Shown here: positions 1-7,539 of the stretch, piece by piece | Numbering within the stretch: position 1 is the first letter of the stretch | How the letters are laid out: the number at the start of each line of letters is the position of its first letter | NCBI RefSeq assembly: GCF_001417955.2 | Contig: NZ_LKTM01000223.1 | Coordinates: 186,001 to 250,000 of the forward strand | DNA: 64,000 nt | DNA from: Mycobacterium gordonae | Lineage (GTDB): Bacteria > Actinomycetota > Actinomycetes > Mycobacteriales > Mycobacteriaceae | Direction of reading: 5' to 3' | The notes under the pieces: model-generated | Told to the model about the DNA's origin: nothing | What the model saw: only the letters and a program-made list of their open reading frames with translations | The model's database searches: none | Position numbers and translations under genes: made by a program

Positions 1-1823
1 CCGGCGAACCCCGCGACGCCGGCCAACAAGGGCTTGGCGGTCGCCCGTACCTGTTGCAGCTTGCGATCGAGCTGGCGCGCCTGCTCGGTCGGGCTTTCGG
101 GTAGGTCGTGGTTGAACATGGTCGCGATGGACGTCGCGATCAGAGCGGACAGTTCGGCCAGAAAATCGCGGGTGTCCTGGCGCAGCACGGTGCCGATGTT
201 GGTGGGCAACACCAGGATTGCGACGGCACAACCGATCACCGCGCCGATGGCGGTCTCCTCGATCCGCACCAGCAGCACGTCGAAACTGAACTGGCCGAGC
301 AGCCCGTACAGCAGCGCGAGCATCGTGGTGATCCAGAAGGCCATCAGGCTCTGGGTCAGCTGCATGAAATAGAAGGCGCAGAACAGACAGACGAAGATCA
401 TCACCAGCGAGGCGGTGCGGTCACCGGCGACGAGCGTGGCCACCAGGATGCCGCACGGCACGCCCAGCACGGTGCCCAGCAGTCGCTGCCAGCCCTTGGT
501 GAGGGTATCGCCCCAGGTGTTGGTGCCGGCGAACACCACGAACGCGGCGATCACCGCCCAGTACCAGCGCGCCGGTGAGACCAGGTCGCCGGTGACGATC
601 GCCAGCGACGCGGCGACGGACGCCTGGATGGCCTGCCGGGTGGTCGGGAGCAGTCCAGGCCGGGGCTCGTCGGGTTCGCTCTGGTCGCCCGCGGCGTCGT
701 CGTCGGGCTCCCGGGTCGTCGCGCCGTCGGCCACGGCGTGCTCGATCTGCTCGCGCACCTCCGACGTCGCTGTGGCTGCGGAGATTACCGCCAGGGCAAG
801 GCGGCGCACCGCCGCATGGTGGGGTTCGCAGGGCGGCGTGAGCTGACGGTCCAGAATGCCCTGCGCCTGATCGGCCGCACGGCCCAGCCCCGCCGAATTC
901 GGAACCCCGATGGCCCAGGCGAGTTCGGTCAGCGCGGCGGCCAGTTCGGCGCGCGTGGCCGCCGGGATCTCGGATTCCTCCGATGCCGCGCGGATACCGG
1001 CGATCGCAACCCATTCCACGGCCAGTTCGGCGTCATACAGCCACGGCGCCAACTGATCGCTCCCCGGCCCGAGCCACAGTGCCGCGGGGTTGGCCTTGTC
1101 CTCGATCTGGTCCTGCACCATCAGCGCTGTCTCGTTGAGCCGGGCGATCCGCACCCGCAGTCGCCGGCGACGCCGTTCGTCGAGACGTCCGCTGCGCACG
1201 ACGTCGGCGGTGGTGTCGACGACGATCGCCATACGCGCTCGCAGGGAGCGAATGGTGGCTCGCAGCACCCGTTCTGGGCGATCGGGCAGCAGGTAAGTGG
1301 TCATGACGAAGGTGCAGAGGGTGCCTACCAGGACGGCGAGGATCATCCACGGCAGCTCGTGCACGCCGGCCCTCAGGAACAGGTTGAAGAAATAGGCCAT
1401 GAACGCGACCATGCCGAGTGCCCGGCCGCGGGCACCGAACCGCCGGACATAGACGGCGAGGAACACGACGACGACGAACACCACGTCGCTGACCCATTGA
1501 TACGGCGTGAGCAGCGCGGCAGCGGTGATGGACAGGGCCGCCGGCAACGGCAACAACGCCATCGTGATCCGTTGTTGGCGGGGGTCGGGCTCGTTGACCG
1601 ACCGGGCTGCGATCATCGTGATCACCGCGCCCAGCAGCGCGACGGTCAACGGTTGGTGCACCGCGCTGGTGAGCACATACATAGCCAGCAGGGAGCAGGC
1701 CAACGCGATAGTGGTGCGGGTGGCCAGGCGCAGCCGCAACAGGCCCGGGTCGGAACCCACCGTCCACGTGCGGGCGCGCTGGTAGCGCTCGGTCATCGAT
1801 GCGGGGAAGTTGGCGGTCTTCAT
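1..1823 (-). CDS. FUSC-family (aromatic acid exporter-like) inner membrane protein, 3' end beyond window
   Basis: Translated from the minus strand, this frame stays open from 1823 to the left edge (about 607 codons), so the C-terminus is missing. It starts MKTANFPASMTERYQRARTW and holds a first block of hydrophobic helices (roughly residues 30-175), a soluble region of about 200 residues, then a second block (PARWYWAVIAAFVVFAGT onward). This duplicated layout, and the WYWAVIAAFVVFAGTNTWGDT stretch in the second half, fit FUSC/FusC-like proteins, which are proposed exporters of aromatic or fusaric acid-like compounds; the substrate here is unknown. The ATG at 1823 overlaps the TGA of the upstream lipoprotein gene by 4 nt (ATGA), which fixes the start and implies translational coupling. 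Family is fairly secure; function is inference only. Confidence 0.8.
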   Translation of the reverse strand, partial: MKTANFPASMTERYQRARTWTVGSDPGLLRLRLATRTTIALACSLLAMYVLTSAVHQPLTVALLGAVITMIAARSVNEPDPRQQRITMALLPLPAALSITAAALLTPYQWVSDVVFVVVVFLAVYVRRFGARGRALGMVAFMAYFFNLFLRAGVHELPWMILAVLVGTLCTFVMTTYLLPDRPERVLRATIRSLRARMAIVVDTTADVVRSGRLDERRRRRLRVRIARLNETALMVQDQIEDKANPAALWLGPGSDQLAPWLYDAELAVEWVAIAGIRAASEESEIPAATRAELAAALTELAWAIGVPNSAGLGRAADQAQGILDRQLTPPCEPHHAAVRRLALAVISAATATSEVREQIEHAVADGATTREPDDDAAGDQSEPDEPRPGLLPTTRQAIQASVAASLAIVTGDLVSPARWYWAVIAAFVVFAGTNTWGDTLTKGWQRLLGTVLGVPCGILVATLVAGDRTASLVMIFVCLFCAFYFMQLTQSLMAFWITTMLALLYGLLGQFSFDVLLVRIEETAIGAVIGCAVAILVLPTNIGTVLRQDTRDFLAELSALIATSIATMFNHDLPESPTEQARQLDRKLQQVRATAKPLLAGVAGFA

Positions 1824-3370
1824 CCCGGAGGCAGGCTGAATGTCGGGATGACGACTTGTCCGATGCAGGACTGATCGACATCGGTTCGCGGATTGTCGAG
1901 AAAAGTGGTCATGATCCGTTGGGCGCACGCCGATGCCGGAATCACGCCGTGGCCGACACCCGGGAAGCGCAACGCGACCGAGCCGGGCAGGCCGGTGGTC
2001 ACCTCTTTCACCCACTGCGGAGCGGTGCTGGAGTCGAACGAACCCGACAGGATCAGGGTCGGAACCTTGCTCAACACCGGAAGTGTGTCGGCCGTGTCCG
2101 ACCGGCCCAGACCCCACGCCTGGCACTCGCGAAAAATCCAGCTGCCGGTCGGGGTGATCCGCAGCACCGAGTCAGGCAGACCGGGCATTGCCCGCCGCGC
2201 CTGGGCCAGTGCCTGATCCGGGTTGGTCCAGGCGGCCATCTCCTGGCAGTACGCGCCCAACGCCAGTCCGGCACCCAACAGCCCGCGCTCGGATCCCGAC
2301 GGAGCGCCGGCGGCGATCCCGGCGCCGGCCAGGGCGCCATCGCCGCGGGAGAGTTGGTAGATCATGCGGGGTATGTCGATGACCTTGGCGGGATCGGCGC
2401 TCCAGTCCAGCACCAGGGGCACCACCTTGAACCCGTCGATGGTGACGTGCGTCGGCCCGCCCGTCGGGGTCGTGGTGTCGACCTCAATCGGGTTGCGGCT
2501 CAAGGTGTTCACGGTGTCGACGAATACCGTCGGCAGGTTCGGGTAGGCCGCGGCGCAGGCCGGCTGGTCGGCGCATGCCACGAAGATCGCGGCCAGACCA
2601 CTGGCCGGGGCGTCCCACCAGTGGTCGACGATGTTCACGTGTGGTGCCACCACCGAATCCAGGACCATCGACCGGATGCCCTTGGGGTGGTCGCGCAGCA
2701 GTTGCTGAGCCAGGTCGGTCCCATAGGAGACGCCGTAGACGTTCCACTCGTCGATGCCCAGTTGCTCGCGAAGGTCGGCGATATCGGCGGCGTTCTCCCT
2801 GGTGTCGTAGGCGGCGAAATCGGCGCCCGAGGACGACAACCGGTTGCGGCAGGCAGCGACGGCGGCCGCGTCGAGATCGGCCGTCGCGGGTGCCTGGAAA
2901 ACCAATTGCACTGCGCGGGTTGCGAAGTCGTCCATCTCCGGGCAGCTCAGGTGCGGGTCGCTGTGCACCGTGCCGCGCTGGTTTACGAAGATGACGTCAC
3001 GGTCGGAATTCATCCCGGCGGCCACCACCGCCGGTGCGTTCAGCGTCCCGACGCCGCCGGGGCCGCCGGCCAGGAACACGATGGGGTCGGGCTTGGCGGC
3101 ATTGTTGGCGGCTTTCACCCGTGCGATCAGAATCCGGATCGTCCGGCTCTTGGGGTCGTCACGGTTCTCCGGGACGGTGAGATAACCGCAGCTGTAGTTC
3201 GAACCCAGGTCGGCCTGCGGCACTCCGGGGAAGTTTGGCTGCGGGCAGGGCGCGCCCGCATACGAGACTCGGCTGGTCGATCCGTGCGAACAGCCGACGG
3301 CACCGGCAACCAGGACCATCGACACCAGGCAGGCCAGCGGCCGGCGCCCGGCGAATATCGGCAAGGGCAA
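1820..3370 (-). CDS. Secreted lipoprotein alpha/beta hydrolase with TAP-like C-terminal domain
   Basis: A 516-residue alpha/beta hydrolase of the tripeptidyl aminopeptidase (TAP) type, the family that contains mycobacterial CaeA/Hip1 and SlpD-like proteins. The N-terminus has a short basic stretch, a hydrophobic segment and a lipobox ending at Cys27 (AVGC), so it is predicted to be lipidated and held on the outer face of the membrane. The nucleophile elbow is GVSYG (Ser215); the likely acid lies in SGSFDSST and the histidine in PGVGHGV near the C-terminus. The oxyanion region AGGPGG is also present. The only start that keeps the signal peptide is TTG at 3370, and no strong ribosome-binding site precedes it. 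It lies 9 nt after the nitroreductase-like gene and overlaps the FUSC gene by 4 nt. Peptidase versus esterase activity cannot be decided from sequence. Confidence 0.85.
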   Translation of the reverse strand: MPLPIFAGRRPLACLVSMVLVAGAVGCSHGSTSRVSYAGAPCPQPNFPGVPQADLGSNYSCGYLTVPENRDDPKSRTIRILIARVKAANNAAKPDPIVFLAGGPGGVGTLNAPAVVAAGMNSDRDVIFVNQRGTVHSDPHLSCPEMDDFATRAVQLVFQAPATADLDAAAVAACRNRLSSSGADFAAYDTRENAADIADLREQLGIDEWNVYGVSYGTDLAQQLLRDHPKGIRSMVLDSVVAPHVNIVDHWWDAPASGLAAIFVACADQPACAAAYPNLPTVFVDTVNTLSRNPIEVDTTTPTGGPTHVTIDGFKVVPLVLDWSADPAKVIDIPRMIYQLSRGDGALAGAGIAAGAPSGSERGLLGAGLALGAYCQEMAAWTNPDQALAQARRAMPGLPDSVLRITPTGSWIFRECQAWGLGRSDTADTLPVLSKVPTLILSGSFDSSTAPQWVKEVTTGLPGSVALRFPGVGHGVIPASACAQRIMTTFLDNPRTDVDQSCIGQVVIPTFSLPPG

Positions 3371-3379
3371 AGGAGCTGC

Positions 3380-3865
3380 TCAGCCGGCCGGCGTGAATTT
3401 GATGGCGGCCAGCTTGAGTCGCTCGATCGCTTCGCCGAACTCCTCCGCTGTCGGAATCCGGTTGTCGCGGAACTTCAAACCCATCTGCCGCTGCGCGCGC
3501 TTGACGTCGTAGGACTGCGCGCCGCGCAAGTAGAGGTCGCGGGTGACGGCGCGGTCCTCGATGAGTTCGCCGCGCATCGCGGTGGTCTTGCCGTCGTAGA
3601 CCACCTGTGCGGGGGCGCCACCACGGAAGTTGAACTTCCAGGCGGCACTGGCCAGCGCGTACAGGTCGCCGTCGATGACGTGCGCGCTCACCGGCAGTCT
3701 GAACTGCTTGCCCGATTTGCGGCCCGAGAAATTGAGCACCATGAACTGCTTGCGCAGCGAACCGCCGAGCGGGGTCCCCAGCAGGAAGCTCAGGGCGGGG
3801 TTGACGGCTTTGAGCAAGGCTGACGGTGGATGCCCGACGTCAACCGCATACGACTGGTCTGTCAT
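3380..3865 (-). CDS. Deazaflavin (F420)-dependent nitroreductase-family protein (DUF385/Ddn-like)
   Basis: A 161-residue protein with the split-barrel pattern of the mycobacterial DUF385/Ddn group: NFSGRKSGKQFRLPVSAH, a central YALASAAWKFNFRGGAPAQV strand-turn and a charged C-terminal helix. Family members bind F420 or other flavins and often reduce quinones or nitro compounds; the natural substrate is not predictable. ATG at 3865 is chosen over TTG at 3883 because the shorter N-terminus suits the family; neither has a clear ribosome-binding site. It is the first gene of a tightly packed minus-strand run (lipoprotein hydrolase 9 nt downstream, then FUSC). A stable inverted repeat lies just upstream at 3915-3976. 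Confidence 0.75.
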   Translation of the reverse strand: MTDQSYAVDVGHPPSALLKAVNPALSFLLGTPLGGSLRKQFMVLNFSGRKSGKQFRLPVSAHVIDGDLYALASAAWKFNFRGGAPAQVVYDGKTTAMRGELIEDRAVTRDLYLRGAQSYDVKRAQRQMGLKFRDNRIPTAEEFGEAIERLKLAAIKFTPAG

Positions 3866-3914
3866 GCGTTCAACCGTAGACAATCCCGCCGTGCCGCGGG
3901 AGATGCCGCGACTT

Positions 3915-3976
3915 CGCCGAGCGTGACGACAGGGTGCGGATCGGACCGAAATCTCACCCTCAGTTCACGCTCGGCG
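3915..3976. repeat. Nested inverted repeat between the nitroreductase-like and LpqN-like genes
   Basis: Outer 12-bp arms CGCCGAGCGTGA (3915-3926) and TCACGCTCGGCG (3965-3976) are perfect complements, and inner arms AGGGTG (3931-3936) and CACCCT (3955-3960) nest inside them. The element sits upstream of the minus-strand nitroreductase-like gene and downstream of the LpqN-like gene. It could be a bidirectional terminator or an RNA/DNA regulatory structure. It lacks a long T-run, so a terminator role is uncertain. Confidence 0.5.
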
Positions 3977-4004
3977 GGCCGGATCGGCCGCGCCGCGCAA
4001 AAGC

Positions 4005-4040
4005 AAAGCGCCGCGGAGCGCATAGGCCCCGCGGCGCTTT
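4005..4040 (-). terminator. Hairpin terminator candidate after the LpqN-like gene
   Basis: Perfect 12-bp arms AAAGCGCCGCGG (4005-4016) and CCGCGGCGCTTT (4029-4040) lie 15 nt beyond the stop codon of the minus-strand LpqN-like gene. Read on the minus strand, the very GC-rich stem is followed by a short T-containing tract (GCTTTTGCG). This is the typical weak-U intrinsic terminator style of mycobacteria. Confidence 0.6.
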
Positions 4041-4055
4041 GGCTTCGCGTACCGA

Positions 4056-4745
4056 TCAGGGGGTGATCGTGGTCTGGTCGTCGATGACCGCGGTGGCGTC
4101 CATCAACGGCCCGGCCTCGGAGTCGAGCCCGTCGGCGTCGAGCTGGAGCACGAACAGACCGTTCGGCCCGGTGATCACCACCGTCTTCTGGGCCACCGTG
4201 CGCTTCTTGCCGTTCTTGGTGTAGGACCCGCCGAACTGCCACGCCGGGAAGCCGCCGAGGGTGGATTCTTTGCCGTTCGGGCTGCCGCCCTCGAATTCGG
4301 GCAGGTTCTTCAATTCACCGGGAGCGTATTCGAGGATTTTCTTCGGGTCGGCATTGCCTTCCAGCTTGGAGACGATGGCCACGATCGTAGGTGCGTCGTT
4401 GGGGTCGGCCGGCGCGTCGAAGACGATGCCGCCGTAGGGCGCGCCCTGTCCTTCGGGAACGCTGTGCCAGCCGTTGGGCACCGGCAGGTTGATGGTCGGG
4501 GAGCCAGGGTCGCCGTGGTGCACCGGCACCTCTTTGAGGTTGGCTTCCCGGATGTAGTCGGCAATCGTCTTGTTCGCCTGCGCCCCCGGCGTTGCGCTGG
4601 TCGTGGTGGTCGAGGTGGCCGTCGACGTCGAGGTGGACGTGCTCGTCGACGTCGATGTCTTGACTTCGGTCTTGGTTTCGGAGTGGCAGCCAACCAGCGT
4701 CAGGCTCAGTGCCACCGTTGCGACTACTGCCGTCAGGTCCTTCAT
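4056..4745 (-). CDS. LpqN/LpqT-family lipoprotein
   Basis: A 229-residue predicted lipoprotein. The signal peptide ends in a lipobox at Cys20 (LVGC). It is followed by a low-complexity linker of repeated Thr-Ser pairs (about residues 30-52), probably a flexible and possibly mannosylated spacer, then one LpqN-type alpha/beta domain (NLPVPNGWHSVPEG, GGFPAWQFGGSYTKNGKKR). In M. tuberculosis the equivalent gene, lpqN (Rv0583c), lies beside the GH92 mannosidase Rv0584, and the same divergent pairing is seen here. M. tuberculosis LpqN is reported to interact with mycolate-transport and trehalose-mycolate machinery; transferring that role is inference. ATG at 4745 is preceded by GGAG about 9 nt away. 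Confidence 0.85.
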   Translation of the reverse strand: MKDLTAVVATVALSLTLVGCHSETKTEVKTSTSTSTSTSTSTATSTTTTSATPGAQANKTIADYIREANLKEVPVHHGDPGSPTINLPVPNGWHSVPEGQGAPYGGIVFDAPADPNDAPTIVAIVSKLEGNADPKKILEYAPGELKNLPEFEGGSPNGKESTLGGFPAWQFGGSYTKNGKKRTVAQKTVVITGPNGLFVLQLDADGLDSEAGPLMDATAVIDDQTTITP

Positions 4746-4908
4746 CTATCGCATCTCCAGGAGTTGTGGCACCGGTATCTGTGCCGGTGACGTCGCAGAA
4801 GAGACTAGCCGAATTGCGTAATTGGTAGTCGGTATGTGTCAGAAACGTTGGGTGGGTCGTTTGACTGAAAAGGCCACTGGAATACCGCGCGTGCAGTAAG
4901 AGACATCT

Positions 4909-7530
4909 ATGCGGTCCCGCAGGTCGCTGAGAGTCACCGTCGCCATTGTCGCGGCGCTGGCTCTCTTCGTGCCGTTCTTTCTGCTGTCGCCCACCGCCTA
5001 TGACGGCGAACCCGCGGCGGTGACCAATCCGGTGGAACATGTCGACACTCTCGTGGGCACTGGTACCGGGGGCGACATCGTCGGGGAGATCAACAATTTC
5101 CCGGGTGCCACCGTCCCGTTCGGCATGGTGCAGTACTCACCGGACACCGTCCACAATTACGCCGGTTACGACCACGCCAACGAGCGTGCCACCGGATTCA
5201 GCATGACCCACGCCTCGGTCGGCTGTCCCGCCTTCGGCGACATCTCCATGCTGCCGACCACCAGTCCCGTCGGGTCACAGCCCTGGCGGGCGTGGGACCG
5301 AATCGCCCACGACAACACGGAGTCCGGTGTCCCGGGCTATTACACGGTGCAATTCCCCGATACCGGTGTCAAAGCCGAACTCACCGCCACGACCCGAACC
5401 GGGCTGGGCCGGTTCAGCTATCCGCGGGACAACCAGCCGGCGCTGCTGCACGTGCGCTCGGGTGCATCGCTGGCGGGCAACTCGCGCGCGGCCATTGCGC
5501 TCGGCGAGGACAACACCACGATCACCGGGTGGGCGACCAGCGGCTCGTTCTGCGACAAACAGAACACCTACACGGTGTACTTCGCGATGGAGTTCAACCA
5601 GCCGTTCATCTCGTACGGGACCTGGGACGGCTATTCGGTGTATGACGGTGCCCGCCAGGCGAATTCGCCGTACAGCGGCGGCTACGTGTTGTTTCCGGCG
5701 GGCGCCGTGCTCGAGGTGCGGACCGCCATCTCCTATGTGAGCATCGAGGGCGCACGGGCGAATCTGGCCGCCGAGCGCGGGACTTTCGACGGTGTCCGCG
5801 CCGCCGCGGCGAGCGCGTGGAACGATGCGCTGTCGCGGATCACGGTGTCCAGCCGCAGCCCCGGCGACGTGACGACCTTCTACACCTGCCTGTACCGGTC
5901 GTTGTTGCATCCCAACACCTTCAACGACACCGATGGCCGCTTCATCGGGTTCGACAGCGCGATTCACACGGTGGCACCGGGGCGTACGCAGTACGCCAAC
6001 TTCTCGGACTGGGACACCTACCGCAGCCTGGCCGCGCTGCAAGGACTGCTGTTCCCGAAGGAAGCCAGCGACATGGCTCAATCTCTGGTCATCGATGCGG
6101 AGCAGAGCGGGTCGCTGCCCCGCTGGGCGCTGGCGAATGCCGCGACGAGCCAGATGACCGGCGACAGCGTGGTCCCGCTGATCGTGAGTCTGTACATGTT
6201 CGGGGCCAAGGACTTTGACACCGCGGCGGCCCTGCGTTTCATGGTCAGCGGTGCGACCCGGGGTGGTGCCGGTGTTGACGGCTACGTTGAGCGACCGGGT
6301 ATCGGCGCCTACCTGCAGCTGGGATATGTCCCACAACTCACCGAGTTCGGGCCCGGCGCCTCGATCACTCTGGAGTGGTCCATCGATGACTTCGCCATCT
6401 CCCGATTCGCCGCCGCACTGGGTGAGGACGGGACCGCGGCCGAATTCCAGAACCGGGCACAGTACTGGCAGAACCTGTTCAATCCCACCACCGGTTACAT
6501 CTCACCGCGCAGCCCCAGCGGCCTCTTCCGCGACGGCCCCGGGTTCCGGGAATCCACCTCGGCTTTCGGTCAGCCCGGTTACGACGAGGGCAACGCCGAG
6601 CAGTATCTCTGGCTGGTGCCGCAGAACGTGGCCGGCCTGGTGACCGCCCTTGGTGGGCGCAAGGCGGCCGCGGCGCGCCTGGACCGATTCACCAAACTCC
6701 TCAACGAGGGTCCCAACGAGCCCTACCTGTGGGCCGGTAACGAACCGTGCTTCGGCGTGCCGTGGCTGTACAACTACGTCGGTGAGCCGTGGCGGGCGCA
6801 GCGCACCGTCGACCGCGTCCGTGGGCTCTTCGGGCCGACGCCGGACGGCGCACCGGGCAACGACGATCTCGGCGCGATGTCCAGCTGGTACGTCTGGGCC
6901 GCACTCGGGATGTATCCGGTCACCCCGGGCACTGCATTGCTCAGCATCAACACCCCATTGTTCGATCGCGCCGTCATCGCCTTGCCGGCTGGGCAATCCA
7001 TCAGAATCACCGCGCCGGGCGCCTCGGGTTTCAACCGCCTGAAATACATCAGGGCTCTGCGCGTCAACGGCGAACCGAGCGACCGGACATACCTTCCCGA
7101 GACTTTGATCCGTACCGGCGGTGAGCTCACCTTCTCACTCGGGTCGCGGCCGGACAGCTGGGGTACCGGCCCGTCCTCGGCACCACCGTCGTTCGGCGCG
7201 GGTAGTGCGGCGGTGACCGTCAACGTCGCGCGCCCGGTCGTCACGATCACACGCGGGACGACAGGCACGGTGAGGCTGGACGCCCAGCGGATGATCGAGG
7301 GGCCCCGCGACTACACGGTCACCGGTACGTCGTATGCGCCGGGAATCACGGTCAAACCGGCCTCCGGCCCCTTCGATGACGAGGGGGCCGCGAAGGTGGA
7401 CGTCGCGATCACGGTGGCGCAGTCGGTTCCCGACGGGTACTACCAGGTCTACCTGACTACGAGCGTCGCCGGCAGCAGCAGATTCCTGACCGTCATGGTC
7501 GACGTCGCGGGGGCGGAGTCCGCCGAATGA
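4909..7530 (+). CDS. Exported GH92 alpha-1,2-mannosidase-like glycosidase
   Basis: An 873-residue protein. The first 35 residues form a basic, then hydrophobic, secretion signal or anchor ([20 protein letters not shown]). The catalytic part resembles glycoside hydrolase family 92: an N-terminal beta-sandwich beginning [11 protein letters not shown], then an (alpha/alpha)6 barrel with [51 protein letters not shown] and [22 protein letters not shown]92 enzymes are calcium-dependent exo-alpha-mannosidases, so mannosylated glycans or lipoglycans in the envelope are a plausible substrate (inference). A C-terminal beta domain follows from about residue 745. Length is close to M. tuberculosis Rv0584. 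The gene is divergent from the LpqN-like gene and converges with the next gene, with only 9 nt between stops. Confidence 0.9.
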   Translation: MRSRRSLRVTVAIVAALALFVPFFLLSPTAYDGEPAAVTNPVEHVDTLVGTGTGGDIVGEINNFPGATVPFGMVQYSPDTVHNYAGYDHANERATGFSMTHASVGCPAFGDISMLPTTSPVGSQPWRAWDRIAHDNTESGVPGYYTVQFPDTGVKAELTATTRTGLGRFSYPRDNQPALLHVRSGASLAGNSRAAIALGEDNTTITGWATSGSFCDKQNTYTVYFAMEFNQPFISYGTWDGYSVYDGARQANSPYSGGYVLFPAGAVLEVRTAISYVSIEGARANLAAERGTFDGVRAAAASAWNDALSRITVSSRSPGDVTTFYTCLYRSLLHPNTFNDTDGRFIGFDSAIHTVAPGRTQYANFSDWDTYRSLAALQGLLFPKEASDMAQSLVIDAEQSGSLPRWALANAATSQMTGDSVVPLIVSLYMFGAKDFDTAAALRFMVSGATRGGAGVDGYVERPGIGAYLQLGYVPQLTEFGPGASITLEWSIDDFAISRFAAALGEDGTAAEFQNRAQYWQNLFNPTTGYISPRSPSGLFRDGPGFRESTSAFGQPGYDEGNAEQYLWLVPQNVAGLVTALGGRKAAAARLDRFTKLLNEGPNEPYLWAGNEPCFGVPWLYNYVGEPWRAQRTVDRVRGLFGPTPDGAPGNDDLGAMSSWYVWAALGMYPVTPGTALLSINTPLFDRAVIALPAGQSIRITAPGASGFNRLKYIRALRVNGEPSDRTYLPETLIRTGGELTFSLGSRPDSWGTGPSSAPPSFGAGSAAVTVNVARPVVTITRGTTGTVRLDAQRMIEGPRDYTVTGTSYAPGITVKPASGPFDDEGAAKVDVAITVAQSVPDGYYQVYLTTSVAGSSRFLTVMVDVAGAESAE

Positions 7531-7539
7531 GTCTGGCGC

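Noticed and set aside
1033..1881. Minus-strand 282-codon frame over the FUSC gene
   Set aside because: It is Arg/His-rich and lies in a different frame from the membrane-helix-bearing FUSC reading frame.
4861..4888. TTGACT-TACCGC promoter for the GH92 gene
   Set aside because: The -10 is poor and the predicted start would leave a very short leader; not strong enough to report.
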